Shown: positions 6,401 through 15,448, numbered from the stretch's first letter. The stretch is DNA of 33,911 nt from Acrocarpospora catenulata (GCF_018476525.1 NZ_JAHCST010000085.1:1-33911), one strand, 5' to 3'. Notes: generated by a model not told the origin, from the sequence alone. Translations and numbers: made by a program.

Positions 6401-8929
6401 TTATTCGGCGAGCAGTTCCGCGAGCGCGGCCCGATCGTTGACGCCGGTCTTCTCGTAGACCGCGTAGAGCGTGTTGGCCACGGTCCTGATCGACAGCACC
6501 AGCCGTTCGGCGATCTCCCGGTTGGTCAGACCCCGGGCCGCGAGCACCGCGACCTCCCGCTGGCGCGGCGTGAGCCCGGGCACCTCAAGGTCGAGCAGCG
6601 CGCTGGTCCGTGCCCCCTGGCAGCGCCGGGTCAGCGTCCAGGCCCGCGTCTCGGCCGCCCGCGCGCCGCGCGCCAGCCCTTTCTCCCGGTACGCCAGGGA
6701 CGCGCGGGCGGCGGCTTCGGCCGCGAGCAGGGGCATGCCGAAGGATTCGAAGCCGCTGGCGACCTCGTCCAGCTCGGCGGGGGTGGTGGCGGTGGCATGC
6801 CGTACCAGGAGGGGGTAGAAGGGACCTTCGGCGGCGAGGGCGGTGAGGCGGTCGGCGGCCAGGGTTGGGTGGCCAAGACGGACCACGTCGTGCAGGCCGA
6901 TCATGGCGTAGCCGGGGAGGGGGCAGTCGGCGACGGTGAGCGCGGTCGCGACGGCGCCGATGAGGTCGCCCCTGGCCGCGCGGGTCCAGGTTTCGGCGAT
7001 CCGGAGCGGGATCAGGGCGTGCGGGCCGGTGGGGATGACCGCGGCGGCGGCGCGGCGCAGGGTGGCCTCGGCCGCGTCCACCTCGCCCAGCAGCGCCTGC
7101 GCGTGCGCGAGCTCCCCCAGGCAGGGGCCCCCGAAGCTGCTCCGCTCCGGCAGCAGCGCGGCGGCCTCGGCGGCCGTGTCGAGCGCGGCCCTGACCTCGC
7201 CGCGCAGCCGGAGCACCTGCGCCGTGTAGGCCCCGAACGTCACGCTGGACCGGGCCCAGCCATCCTCGCCGCGTCCGTGCTCGGCCAGCCGCCCCGCCTC
7301 GGCCAGGTCACCGGTGAGCAGGGCGTTCCGCAGCCGAGACTCGATCAGCGAGGCCGTCATGCCGATCGGGACCTCCTCCAGATCGGTCATCAGATCCTCG
7401 ATCCAGTGCCGGCACTCGCGGACCCGCCCGGCCGAGCTCAGGATCATCGCGCGCGTCACCCCGCCGGCGATGCGTCCGCGGCGCCCCGGCGGGCCTAGCC
7501 GCTCGGCCGCCTCCAGGCGGCGGATGGCGTCGGCGGGGTCGCCGGCGAGCGCGCTCACCGCCGCGCCCACGAACAACAGCCCCTGCCGCGCCTCCATGGT
7601 GAGATCGTCACCGTCGGCCGCGTCCAGCACGGCCATGGCCTGGTTCAGCCGTCCCATGCCCTGCAGCAGGTTGAACGCCCGGGCGGCGGCGTAGTCCACC
7701 CGGCGCTCGCCGGTGATTCCGGACTCGGCCAGCTCCCGGAACACCTGCTCCGCCTCGGTGTACCGGTCGGCGTAGGCGAGGATGGAGGCGAGGCTGAGCC
7801 GGATCGCGAAGCCGCCGCCGGACTCGATGGCGGCCCTGGCCAGCCGTTCGGCCAAGGCCAGGTCGCGGACCGCCCTGGCCTGGTCGGCGGCGCGGGCCAG
7901 CAGGCCAGGGTCGCCTGGTGCGCCCGCGTCCAGCCGCCAGACGGCGACCCGGAGCACGTCCTCCCGGCGGCGCATGCCGGTCGGCTCGGTGAGGTCGGCC
8001 AGCCGCCGGAGCACCGAGCGGGCGCGCAGAGTGCCGCACGATTCGCGGATGACCTCGGCGTAGAGGGGGTGGGCCAGCCGGGCCTGGAGGCGTCTGCCGT
8101 CGGCCCGCACGGTCACCAGTTGCCGGGTCTCCAGGCGTTCCACCACGTCGGGCGGGCCGAGCACGTCCACGCCGAGCGGCTCCCCGTACGCCAGGAGGTC
8201 GAGGATGTCGCGTTCGGGGTCGGTCAGCTCGCCGATGCGGGCCGCGACCGTCTCCCGCAGAGTGGCGGTCAGCGCCAGCGGGCCGTGCCAGAGCCAGAGC
8301 CCGCCGACGTCCCTGAGCACCCCGGAGAGCACGAGTTCCCGCAGGTAGAGCGGGTTGCCCTGGCTGGAGCGCCAGAACCGGGTGAGGGTGGCCTTCTCGA
8401 TCCGGCCACCCAGCGCGGCGGCGAGCAGTTGCTCGGTCTCGGCCAGCGTGAGCGGCTCCAGGTCAAGCCGGGGCACCAGGTCGTCCTTCCAGAGCGCGAC
8501 CACCGCGTCCGGGGCGGGGGCGCCCGCGCGTACCGTGGCCAGCACCCGGACCCGCCCGTCCAGCACCAGCCGGTGCACCAGCGCGGCCGAGACCGGGTCG
8601 AGCAGGTGCGCGTCGTCCACCACCAGGGTGGCGGCCTCGATGGCCGGGGCCGCCCAGCTCAGCGGATTGCCGGCGGGCGGTTCCTGCGGCAGCAGGTGGG
8701 CGAAGGCGCCGAGCGGAATCTCGGCCGCCGAGGCGGTGGCCCGCACCCAGGCGACCCCGGGCTCCTCGGCCACGGCCCGCTCCACCAGGCGGCTTTTGCC
8801 CGCACCGGCGGGGCCGGCCACCACCAACCCCCGGGAGGCAGACCGGAGCGCGGCCAGCGCGGCGGACCGGCCAGCGAAAGGCCATGAGCTCGGCACAGGC
8901 CCGACAGTATTTGAGTAGGCCCTACTCAT
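6401..8929 (-). CDS. LuxR-family transcriptional regulator with AAA ATPase domain
   Basis: About 842 residues. The N-terminal ATPase has Walker A GPAGAGKSR (39-47) and the Walker B segment ATLVVDDAHLLDPVS, and a helical repeat region fills the middle. The C-terminus is a LuxR/GerE helix-turn-helix (LTPRQREVAVLAARGLTNRE, then IAERLVLSIRTVANTL). This is the large LAL/MalT-like architecture: ATP and inducer binding drive activation. The frame stays open far upstream, but that part is antisense to the phosphotransferase gene and is not real. ATG 8929 has GAGGTGG upstream. GTG 8896 is an alternative that would leave the palindrome 8912-8928 wholly upstream. It diverges from the phosphotransferase gene with a 33-nt gap, its likely target. 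Confidence 0.85.
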   Translation of the reverse strand: MSRAYSNTVGPVPSSWPFAGRSAALAALRSASRGLVVAGPAGAGKSRLVERAVAEEPGVAWVRATASAAEIPLGAFAHLLPQEPPAGNPLSWAAPAIEAATLVVDDAHLLDPVSAALVHRLVLDGRVRVLATVRAGAPAPDAVVALWKDDLVPRLDLEPLTLAETEQLLAAALGGRIEKATLTRFWRSSQGNPLYLRELVLSGVLRDVGGLWLWHGPLALTATLRETVAARIGELTDPERDILDLLAYGEPLGVDVLGPPDVVERLETRQLVTVRADGRRLQARLAHPLYAEVIRESCGTLRARSVLRRLADLTEPTGMRRREDVLRVAVWRLDAGAPGDPGLLARAADQARAVRDLALAERLARAAIESGGGFAIRLSLASILAYADRYTEAEQVFRELAESGITGERRVDYAAARAFNLLQGMGRLNQAMAVLDAADGDDLTMEARQGLLFVGAAVSALAGDPADAIRRLEAAERLGPPGRRGRIAGGVTRAMILSSAGRVRECRHWIEDLMTDLEEVPIGMTASLIESRLRNALLTGDLAEAGRLAEHGRGEDGWARSSVTFGAYTAQVLRLRGEVRAALDTAAEAAALLPERSSFGGPCLGELAHAQALLGEVDAAEATLRRAAAAVIPTGPHALIPLRIAETWTRAARGDLIGAVATALTVADCPLPGYAMIGLHDVVRLGHPTLAADRLTALAAEGPFYPLLVRHATATTPAELDEVASGFESFGMPLLAAEAAARASLAYREKGLARGARAAETRAWTLTRRCQGARTSALLDLEVPGLTPRQREVAVLAARGLTNREIAERLVLSIRTVANTLYAVYEKTGVNDRAALAELLAE
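8912..8928. promoter_or_regulatory. 17-bp palindrome, likely operator
   Basis: TGAGTAGG C CCTACTCA has perfect 8-bp arms around one central base, in the divergent control region between the LuxR regulator and the phosphotransferase gene. It overlaps the first codons of the regulator if ATG 8929 is used. A leftward AAATACT lies just beyond it and could be a -10 box for a start at GTG 8896. Confidence 0.5.
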
Positions 8930-8962
8930 GCGACCCCACCTCGGCCCCCACACCATCGGACC

Positions 8963-10036
8963 ATGAACATGACGCTGACCGCCGACCTCACCGAGCTCGT
9001 CCGGGAGAGTCTGGGCGACCCGCGGGCGGAGATCGCCGAGCAGCGGGTCGAGCCGATCCACCATCCGACCCACATGCTCTCCACCGCCGGGCTGTACCGG
9101 GTGCGCGGCACCACCACGGCCGGACGTGCCTGGTCGTTCGTGGTCAAGTCCGTGCAGTCGGTTAAGCACTGGCCGGGCCTGGACACGGTGCCGGAGGCGC
9201 TCCGGGCCGATTTCGTGGCCGGGTTCCCGTGGCGTACCGACGTGGACGTCTATCTGGCCGACGAGCCGCTCCCCGCCGGCCTGCGCCTGCCACGGTTGCA
9301 CCGGTTGGACGATCTGGGCGAGGACCGGCTGGTGATGTGGCTGGAGGACGTCGACGCCCGCCAGGACCGGTGGGACATCGGGAGGTACCGGACGGCCGCG
9401 CGGCTGCTCGGCGAGCTCGCCGCCGCGCGCCGGGTAGGGGACCCGGGCCCCGACCTCGGCCTGCACGCGATCTACCAGGGCCCGATCAGCCACCTGTTCC
9501 TGCCCGCCTTCGCCGACGAGGCGATCTGGCGCCACCCGCTGATGCCCGGCCCAGACGACCCGCTCCGTACCGATCTGCTGACAATGGCCGACTTCATCCC
9601 AGAAGTACTGGAAACCCTGGCCCGGCTCCCGCGTACCCGCTGCCACGGTGACGCCAGCCCCGCCAACCTGCTGGTCCCCCTGGACGACTCGGCCGAATTC
9701 GTGGCCATCGACTGGAGCTGGGGCACCCCCACAGCGGTCGGCTTCGACCTCGGGCAACTGCTGGTGGGCCAGTTCCACGACGGTGTCGGCGATCCCGCCG
9801 AGTTGCCCGCCATTCACTCGACCATCCTGGAGGCGTACACGACGGCGCTCGGCGGCGACCCCGAGCAGGTCATGCTCGGGTACGTCGGGGCGCTGACCAT
9901 CCGCTCGCTCTGGATGGCCCTCCCGATCGAGCGGCTGTCCGACGAGCCGGGACCCGAACTGGCCGACCTGTTCCGCAAACGCGTCGCCCTGGCCCGCTTC
10001 ATCACCGGCCTCGCCCGCCGGTACGGCTTCGCCTAG
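8963..10036 (+). CDS. phosphotransferase of the APH/choline kinase fold
   Basis: 357 residues. The kinase-like signature is complete: FVVKS (K62, ATP lysine), CHGDASPANLLV (H228, D230 catalytic base, N235) and VAIDWSWG (D250, metal ligand), followed by GFDLGQLL. This family phosphorylates hydroxyls of small molecules such as aminoglycosides, macrolides, choline or sugars. The substrate cannot be told from sequence and the protein is no close match to a known resistance enzyme. ATG 8963 is adopted; ATG 8969 is two codons in. It diverges from the LuxR regulator across a palindrome and ends overlapping the phosphatase gene tail-to-tail by 4 bp. Confidence 0.8.
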   Translation: MNMTLTADLTELVRESLGDPRAEIAEQRVEPIHHPTHMLSTAGLYRVRGTTTAGRAWSFVVKSVQSVKHWPGLDTVPEALRADFVAGFPWRTDVDVYLADEPLPAGLRLPRLHRLDDLGEDRLVMWLEDVDARQDRWDIGRYRTAARLLGELAAARRVGDPGPDLGLHAIYQGPISHLFLPAFADEAIWRHPLMPGPDDPLRTDLLTMADFIPEVLETLARLPRTRCHGDASPANLLVPLDDSAEFVAIDWSWGTPTAVGFDLGQLLVGQFHDGVGDPAELPAIHSTILEAYTTALGGDPEQVMLGYVGALTIRSLWMALPIERLSDEPGPELADLFRKRVALARFITGLARRYGFA

Positions 10037-11487
10037 ATCGGAAGCGAGAACCAGACCGTCTTGCCGCCCGCCACCCGGCTGGTCCCCCACCGGGCCGCGA
10101 GCTGGCTCACCAGGTAGAGCCCGCGCCCGTCCTCGTCGAGATGGCCGGGCTCGCGGAGCACCGGCATGCGGTGGTCGTCGTCGCTGACCTCGCAGAGCAG
10201 CACGTCCGTACGGAGCAGCCGGACCGTGATCGGCCGGGGTGTGGTGCGCACCGCGTTGGTGACCAGCTCGGAGGCGAGTAATTCGGCGGCCGGAACCAGC
10301 CGCCCCAGTCCCCACCCCTCCAGGGTGCGCCGGACCAGGCCGCGCACCCGCCCCGGTGTCTGTACCTGCGGCTCCAGCAGCCACTGCGCCACGTCGTTGC
10401 TGGGGATGCCCTCGAACTTGATGGCCAGCAGGGTCACGTCGTCGACCTGCCCGTCCGGGATCACCGTGTCGCAGAGGTCCTCGATCGGGCCGCCCGCCGA
10501 GAGCTTGCGCCGCAGCCGCTCCACGCCCATCAGGATGTCCTCGCCGCGCTCCTCCACCAGGCCGTCGGTGTAGAGCACCAGCATGCTGCCGTCCTGGGCG
10601 GCGATCTCGGTGGTCTCGAAGGGGGTACGTCCCAGCCCGATCGGGGCGCAGCTCGGCGGGGCCAGCACCTCGGCCTTGCCGTCCGGGCCGACCAGGATCG
10701 GGGGCAGATGCCCGGCGCTGGCGATCGTGCACCGCCGCAGCACCGGGTCGTACACGCAGTACACGCAGGTGGTGATGGTCTGGGCGGCCAGCCGCTGGGC
10801 CATCTCGTCCAGCGAGTGCAGCACCTGCTCGGCCGGCAGATCCAGCGAGGCCAGGGTCTGTACGGCGGTGCGGAGCTGGCCCATGATCGCCGCCGCGTCC
10901 AGCCCGTGACCCATGACGTCGCCCACCACCATGGCCACCCGGCTTCCCGGCAGCGGGATCACGTCGAACCAGTCCCCGCCCACCCTGGCCGCGGCCGGTT
11001 GGTACCGGAACGCGATCTGTAAGCCGGGCAGGGCGGGTGGGCGGCCCGGGCGCATGCCGCGCTGGAGCGTTTCCACGGTCTCCAGCTGCTGGCGGTGCAA
11101 CCGGCCGTGGAAGATCGTCAACGCGGCCGGGACGCCGAGCTGGCCCGCCAGCTGCACATCGGCGTCGTCGAACGGGGTCCGTTCACGGTCCCTGGCCAGT
11201 ACGGCGTAGCCGATCGCCTTGCCGTACGCGCGGAGCGGGACGACCAGCAGCCCGTCCACCAGGGCGGGTTTGACCAGTTCGTCGGCGGTCCAGCGCAGCG
11301 GCAGGCGGCCCCGGGGGTCGATCCGGTGGGCCGTCGCGCCGCCGTCCAGGTAGACGGCGGCGCCGTCGGCCAGCCGGGGCACCGCTGCTTCGCAGAGCAA
11401 CCGGACGGCCTGCTCTGGATCGAGGCTGTCCCCGATCGCCCGCATCGCCTCACTGAGAAAGGAGAGCGAGTCCCCGTCCCATGACAC
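10033..11487 (-). CDS. GAF-PP2C(SpoIIE)-HATPase signalling phosphatase
   Basis: 484 residues from GTG 11487. A GAF-like sensor covers about 8-135 and a PP2C/SpoIIE phosphatase about 155-345, with metal-binding motifs GGDWFDV (170-176), GDVMGHGLDA (189-198) and YTDGLVEER. A C-terminal HATPase_c_2 domain (about 365-484) has an N-box ELVTNAVR and G-box DEDGRGLYL. Such proteins dephosphorylate anti-anti-sigma factors, and the kinase-like tail can act as an anti-sigma module, so one polypeptide may hold both activities of a partner-switching pathway. The GTG lies 3 nt after the stop of the methyltransferase gene, indicating translational coupling. Its cognate STAS protein and sigma factor are not in the window. 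Confidence 0.88.
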   Translation of the reverse strand: MSWDGDSLSFLSEAMRAIGDSLDPEQAVRLLCEAAVPRLADGAAVYLDGGATAHRIDPRGRLPLRWTADELVKPALVDGLLVVPLRAYGKAIGYAVLARDRERTPFDDADVQLAGQLGVPAALTIFHGRLHRQQLETVETLQRGMRPGRPPALPGLQIAFRYQPAAARVGGDWFDVIPLPGSRVAMVVGDVMGHGLDAAAIMGQLRTAVQTLASLDLPAEQVLHSLDEMAQRLAAQTITTCVYCVYDPVLRRCTIASAGHLPPILVGPDGKAEVLAPPSCAPIGLGRTPFETTEIAAQDGSMLVLYTDGLVEERGEDILMGVERLRRKLSAGGPIEDLCDTVIPDGQVDDVTLLAIKFEGIPSNDVAQWLLEPQVQTPGRVRGLVRRTLEGWGLGRLVPAAELLASELVTNAVRTTPRPITVRLLRTDVLLCEVSDDDHRMPVLREPGHLDEDGRGLYLVSQLAARWGTSRVAGGKTVWFSLPI

Positions 11488-11490
11488 GGT

Positions 11491-12156
11491 TCAGAACTGG
11501 TTGCGCCGGCAGTTGAGGAAGAGCTGGATCTCCGGGGGTGCCTGGGTGGTGGCCGGGGCGTAGGAGATGTCGGTCTCCAGGACCACGGTGAACCCGGCCT
11601 CCTCGATCACTTGGCGGAGTTCGTCGCGGAGGTAACCCGTCACGCGTACGGGGGCGCCCAGGAACTGAAAGGGCACGTCGTCGAGGTCGATCTCGACCAT
11701 GCTCAGGGCCAGCACGCCGCCCGGGTTGAGCACGTCGTGAATCTTCTTCAGCGCGGTGACGATCTCGGCGCGCGGGAGCATGAGCAGGACGAAGAAGGCC
11801 ACCACGGCGTCGAAGCGGCCGAGGGAGTCGTCCAGGTCGGTGACGTCGCGGAGGAGGAACGTGCCTTCGGGGACGTTCTTGCGGGCGAGGTCCAGCATGA
11901 CCGGGGAGATGTCGAGCCCGACCACCTCGCAGCCGGCCTCGGCGAACTGCTGCGCGGTCGGGGAGCCGGTGCCGCAGCCGACGTCCAGGACGCGGGCGCC
12001 CGGCTGGAGTTGTTTGATCAGCCACTCACCGGCGGCGATCTGTCCTTCCTTGTGGGGGAAGGCGTCGTCGTATCGGGAACCGATACGGTTGAACGCTTCA
12101 GCCTGTAGCGCGCGGTACTCCTCGCGGGAGCTTCCCGAACCAGATTCAGTTGTCAT
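11491..12156 (-). CDS. class I SAM-dependent methyltransferase
   Basis: 221 residues, ATG 12156. Motif I VLDVGCGTG is at about 56-64, then VVGLDISPVMLDLARK for the acidic loop binding the ribose, FDAVVAFFVLLMLPR for motif II, and a C-terminal beta-strand region. The family methylates small molecules or proteins; nothing here points to one substrate. It heads a two-gene unit with the PP2C phosphatase downstream (3-nt gap), an unusual coupling that may mean the methyltransferase product or substrate is part of the signal. No strong ribosome-binding site is visible. Confidence 0.85.
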   Translation of the reverse strand: MTTESGSGSSREEYRALQAEAFNRIGSRYDDAFPHKEGQIAAGEWLIKQLQPGARVLDVGCGTGSPTAQQFAEAGCEVVGLDISPVMLDLARKNVPEGTFLLRDVTDLDDSLGRFDAVVAFFVLLMLPRAEIVTALKKIHDVLNPGGVLALSMVEIDLDDVPFQFLGAPVRVTGYLRDELRQVIEEAGFTVVLETDISYAPATTQAPPEIQLFLNCRRNQF

Positions 12157-12779
12157 CTATGCCGCCATTGTGATCAGCCGTCGCCTGCCCACTCTTAGAT
12201 AGGGGCCCAACGCACATAAGTCAAGATATAGCGACGTAAATTCAGAATTTCGTCACTACGACATGCGAAGTTAGCCCTTACACACCCAAACTGGACAGTC
12301 AACTTTCCGGTCAAGTGTACGCTCGCCGCCCTAGACTACCCTCTCCCCGGCAATTCGGACCCTCTCTCACGTATCCCAGTTACGCAACCCTCCCACCACG
12401 GATCACAAGCACCCCCACCCCACCCGAAAAACCACACAATTTCCCACAAACCGCCCATATTCCCACCCTCGAACACGACCCCGGCAACGCCGACTGCCAG
12501 GGCAATCGCTGCCGGCGCTCCGCCTCTGGCCGAGAGGCGTGAGTCAGTGAGTCGTGCCGTGGCAGGCGGGTCCACCTGACGTCTCGCCCGAGCTCCTGTA
12601 AGAACCGGGGTGCCAGACAGCCTCGGAACTCGGCGGCCAGGACGCCCTGCGGCGCCTCGACGGGCCCGCATCCCCCGACCACACGGCCAGACGAGCGAAC
12701 CTTCGCTCGAAAGCTCGCGGATATTTCAGGGTCGCCGAAACGCAACCTCTTCGCGCCAAGCTTGACCGGAACGCGCGGA
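12157..12779. other. 620-base gap with no convincing gene
   Basis: The left 150 bases are AT-rich and hold an inverted repeat GACG-T-AAATT CAG AATTT-CGTC at 12233-12254, plausible as an operator of the methyltransferase unit. From about 12300 to 12540 the plus strand is strongly C-rich and G-poor (G-rich on the minus strand, including GGGTGGGGTGGGGG). Open frames across it have no family resemblance and no codon bias. I see no RNA gene. Confidence 0.5.
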
Positions 12780-13187
12780 TCATTCGTAGTAGATGTACTG
12801 ATCAATGTCCACGGCCGCACCGGCGACGGCCAGCCATTCGATCAGCTCCGCCTCCAGAACTATCCCTTTCTCAAAGACATTATCCGGATCACGAAACTCC
12901 TGAACGACTACCAGGCTTGCTTCCCAACCACCCTCCGTGGCCAACTCCCTGATGACACGAGCCGTAGGGAGCCCCCAGGACATCAGCTCGTTCAGCGCGC
13001 CATCGGGACTTCCAACGATGTTCTTCGGCCCGAAGCACACCTTCCAGGAGCTGAACTTGCGCGGTCGTCCGCTCCTCGGCGACGTCTCGCCGACTCTCCA
13101 CACTTCGTCGGGAGTTCTGCCGACAGCACGGGTCACCGAATCAGGATCCCCTGAGTCACTGACCAGTCTTAAATACACACGAAACAT
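12780..13187 (-). CDS. DUF4279 family protein
   Basis: 135 residues, ATG 13187. It opens MFRVYLRLVSDSGDPDSVTR, continues TPDEVWRVGE and then RKFSSWKVCFG, which fits the DUF4279 pattern (a small alpha/beta protein beginning with a beta-strand ending in D/E and a conserved W before the second strand). The acidic C-terminal half ends in DIDQYIYYE. Members are often found beside toxin or immunity genes, but no partner is seen here. Function is unknown. Confidence 0.7.
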   Translation of the reverse strand: MFRVYLRLVSDSGDPDSVTRAVGRTPDEVWRVGETSPRSGRPRKFSSWKVCFGPKNIVGSPDGALNELMSWGLPTARVIRELATEGGWEASLVVVQEFRDPDNVFEKGIVLEAELIEWLAVAGAAVDIDQYIYYE

Positions 13188-13290
13188 CCTCTACCAGTCC
13201 CCGGTCGAGGCAAACAAGGCCGACATCGACGCTCGGTCGGAACAAGCGATGACACTCAATTATTCATGCTCCGAACTTTGACGGCCGGTT

Positions 13291-14433
13291 TCAGGCGATC
13301 TCCTTCAGATCGAGGATGAGGGCGAACGGGTTGTCATAGCCGACCCAGGTGCCGGGGCCGGCTCCTTCCTCCTTCTTGGTCAGTAGGCAGGAGTCGAGCA
13401 GTTGGTGGATGCGGCCGTGGTCGAGGCCCGGGCCGGTGAAGACCAGGTGTTGGACGCGGTCCCCACTGATCGGATGCCAGTCCAGGGTGGCGGCCATGCG
13501 GCGGGCTGGGGAGATCGTGTCCCAGGCGGTCTCGGGTAGTGCGGCCAGCCAGGGTCCGGTGTCCTCCAGCCAGACGACTCCCGCGACCGCGTCCCAGGCG
13601 AGCAGCCGGTCGGGTGCGGTGGGCAGCCAGAATCGGCCGCGTGAGCGGACCGATGAGGTGACCAGTTCGTCCATCGCTTCGAAGAGACGGGTGGGGTGCA
13701 GTGGGTGGACACGGCGCCACACGACCGTGGTGATCTCCTCATCCTCGGCGTCGCAGGGCAGCTGGGCGGTGGCGGGGTCGACGCGTTCGGCCAGCTCCGC
13801 GGTGCACAGCGCGGCGCCGGTGACGTGCGGCAGCGTGCCGATCTCGTGTATCGGCGTCAGGGGGGCGAGGTGGGCGACCACCGCCCGGGCGAGGCCGGTG
13901 TCCTCCTCGTCGCCGCCGTGCAGTACCAAACCCGTGGCGTACTCGAGTTGGGTGGCCAGGACTCCAGCCAGGTAGCGCGGGTCGCCTCCCGCCGCTTGCT
14001 TGCCGACCCCCGCGAGGCGATCGCCACGGGTGATGTCGATGGGCATGCGTTCCGCGTCGAGGGCGGTGAGCACGCAGGTCAGCCGCAGGATGTCGCGGGT
14101 TTCGGCGCAGCCGATCGCCTCGGCCACCGCGCGAGGTTCCACCGAGTCCCACAGGTCCACGATCAGCAGGGAGGCGCCGGAGGCCAGCTGCAGCAGTTGC
14201 GGCAGCAGGTCCTCGCGGATGGTGCAGGTGACGCAGCCGTGCGCGAGCGACACCTCGGCCAGGTCGATCAAACCCGTCCTGTCCCGGACGATCCGGCTGA
14301 CGCGGTCCTCGCTGATCGTGCTCAGGTCGTGGTGCACGGCGATCGATCCGGGGTGGTCCTGCAGCAGCCGGTCGACGGTGGCCGTGCGGGCCGAGGCGTA
14401 CAGGCCAGCGATGAGGACGACGGGGGTGGACAC
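13291..14433 (-). CDS. mrf: ribosome hibernation factor-recruiting CobW-like protein Mrf
   Basis: 380 residues from GTG 14433, chosen because GGAGG lies 4 nt upstream and the longer frame would run through the Zur-like box. It begins [10 protein letters not shown] as CobW-family proteins do, but the P-loop is degenerate ([10 protein letters not shown], no GxxGxGK), as in mycobacterial Mrf. [11 protein letters not shown] motif (C67, C70) corresponds to the CxCC/CxxC metal-binding site of the family. A CobW C-terminal domain follows (about 255-375; [29 protein letters not shown]). In mycobacteria Mrf recruits the hibernation factor to ribosomes carrying zinc-free proteins when zinc is low. Divergent placement from L33-L31-L28-S14 across a shared operator fits that role. 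Confidence 0.85.
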   Translation of the reverse strand: MSTPVVLIAGLYASARTATVDRLLQDHPGSIAVHHDLSTISEDRVSRIVRDRTGLIDLAEVSLAHGCVTCTIREDLLPQLLQLASGASLLIVDLWDSVEPRAVAEAIGCAETRDILRLTCVLTALDAERMPIDITRGDRLAGVGKQAAGGDPRYLAGVLATQLEYATGLVLHGGDEEDTGLARAVVAHLAPLTPIHEIGTLPHVTGAALCTAELAERVDPATAQLPCDAEDEEITTVVWRRVHPLHPTRLFEAMDELVTSSVRSRGRFWLPTAPDRLLAWDAVAGVVWLEDTGPWLAALPETAWDTISPARRMAATLDWHPISGDRVQHLVFTGPGLDHGRIHQLLDSCLLTKKEEGAGPGTWVGYDNPFALILDLKEIA

Positions 14434-14452
14434 GAGCCCTCCAGTTGCGAAA

Positions 14453-14475
14453 ATGAAAACGATTGTCGTTATCAT
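14453..14475. promoter_or_regulatory. Zur-box operator shared by mrf and the ribosomal operon
   Basis: ATGAAAACGATTGTCGTTATCAT has 9 of 11 base pairs complementary between its halves and resembles the actinomycete Zur consensus (TGAAAACGATTTTCA-like core). It sits in the only control region between mrf and rpmG. Zinc-loaded Zur bound here should block both directions. The box covers an ATG at 14474 that is in frame with rpmG, so the downstream TTG is the better start. Confidence 0.85.
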
Positions 14476-14506
14476 GGCACAGCTTCTCGACCGAAGGGCA
14501 TCCCAC

Positions 14507-14671
14507 TTGGCCAGAAACGAGCTCCGCCCGGTGATCAAACTCCGATCGACCGCCGGGACCGGCTACACGTACGTGACCACCAAGAACCGGCGCAACAACC
14601 CGGACAGACTCACCCTCCGCAAGTACGACCCGACCATCCGCCAACACGTGCTGTTCCGGGAGGAACGTTGA
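14507..14671 (+). CDS. rpmG: 50S ribosomal protein L33, zinc-free paralogue
   Basis: 54 residues: [20 protein letters not shown], then [14 protein letters not shown] and [16 protein letters not shown], clearly L33. It has no cysteine, whereas zinc-binding L33 carries CxxC pairs, so it is the C-minus form. I take TTG 14507 because GAAGGG lies about 8 nt upstream and the family starts here; ATG 14474 would add 11 unrelated residues and lies in the operator. It is first in the zinc-limitation operon and ends in a 4-base overlap (TTGA) with rpmE. Confidence 0.9.
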   Translation: MARNELRPVIKLRSTAGTGYTYVTTKNRRNNPDRLTLRKYDPTIRQHVLFREER

Positions 14672-14913
14672 AAAAGGGCATCCACCCCGGCTACCACCCG
14701 GTCGTCTTCCGCGACCCGGGCGCGGACTTCGCGTTCCTCACGCGGTCCACGATCACCAGCGACAAGACCATCGAGTGGACCGACGGCAACACCTATCCGG
14801 TCGTCGACGTCGACGTCTCCTCCGCGAGCCACCCCTTCTACACCGGCCGCAACCGCGTCCTGGACACCGCCGGGCGCGTCGAGCGGTTCAACCAGCGCTA
14901 CGGGAGGAACTGA
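14668..14913 (+). CDS. rpmE: 50S ribosomal protein L31 type B, zinc-free
   Basis: 81 residues starting TTG 14668 with GGAGG 4 nt upstream, overlapping the rpmG stop by 4 bases. The sequence [15 protein letters not shown] and the [20 protein letters not shown] segment are typical of type B L31 (longer than type A). No cysteines are present, so no zinc is bound. In zinc limitation it replaces the zinc form and frees the metal. It overlaps rpmB by one base (TGATG). Confidence 0.93.
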   Translation: MKKGIHPGYHPVVFRDPGADFAFLTRSTITSDKTIEWTDGNTYPVVDVDVSSASHPFYTGRNRVLDTAGRVERFNQRYGRN

Positions 14914-15149
14914 TGTCCGCCCACTGCCAGCTCACCGGCGTCAAACCGGTCTTCGGCAACAACGTCTCCCACTCCCATCGGCGCACCCGGCGACGGTGGA
15001 ACCCCAACATCCAGCACCGCCGCTACTGGGTGCCGAGCGAGGGTCGTTTCGTCCGGCTGGCGCTCAGCGCCCGGGCGATCAAGACCATCGACAAGATCGG
15101 CATCGAGCAGGCCGTCGCCCGGATCCGCGCCCGGGGAGAGCGAATCTGA
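14913..15149 (+). CDS. rpmB: 50S ribosomal protein L28, zinc-free paralogue
   Basis: 78 residues, ATG 14913 with GGAGG upstream. [20 protein letters not shown], then [10 protein letters not shown], matches L28. Only one cysteine (C5) is present, so the zinc-finger pairs of the C-plus form are missing. The gene is third in the operon, overlapping both neighbours by one base, which implies tight translational coupling. Confidence 0.93.
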   Translation: MSAHCQLTGVKPVFGNNVSHSHRRTRRRWNPNIQHRRYWVPSEGRFVRLALSARAIKTIDKIGIEQAVARIRARGERI

Positions 15150-15448
15150 TGGCCAAGAAGAGCAAGATCGCGGCAAACGAGCGGCGCAAGGTCATCGTGG
15201 CCCGCCACGCGGCGCGGCGTACGGAGTTGAAGGAGGTCATCCGTACCGGCACACCGGAACAGCGGGCGGCGGCCGTACGGGAACTGGGCCGGCAGCCGCG
15301 GGACGCCAGCGCCACCCGCGTGCGCAACCGCGACTCCGTCGACGGACGGCCTCGCGGCCACCTCGGCAAGTTCGGCCTCTCCCGGATCAGGTTCCGGCAG
15401 CTGGCCCACCGGGGCGAACTCCCCGGCATCACCAAAGCGAGCTGGTAG
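15149..15448 (+). CDS. rpsN: 30S ribosomal protein S14, zinc-free paralogue
   Basis: 99 residues, close to the 101 of long S14. [14 protein letters not shown] opens the protein, and the C-terminal [30 protein letters not shown] is diagnostic. The zinc form is about 61 residues with CxxC pairs; this protein has no cysteine. It is last in the operon, followed 6 nt later by a strong terminator. An S18 paralogue, often present in such operons, is absent here. Confidence 0.93.
   Translation: MAKKSKIAANERRKVIVARHAARRTELKEVIRTGTPEQRAAAVRELGRQPRDASATRVRNRDSVDGRPRGHLGKFGLSRIRFRQLAHRGELPGITKASW

Noticed and set aside
4965-7498. Two long plus-strand frames (4965-6275, 6275-7498)
   Set aside because: GC-rich shadow frames opposite the VWA and LuxR genes, Gly/Arg-rich, no recognisable domain.
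8930-10732. Upstream extension of the LuxR regulator to a 1443-residue protein
   Set aside because: The added part is antisense to the phosphotransferase gene and overlaps the PP2C gene in another frame; it is Arg/Gly/Pro-rich with no domain.
12336-12820. Two leftward frames in the 12.2-12.8 kb gap
   Set aside because: No codon bias, no homology pattern, no ribosome-binding site; one runs into the DUF4279 gene.
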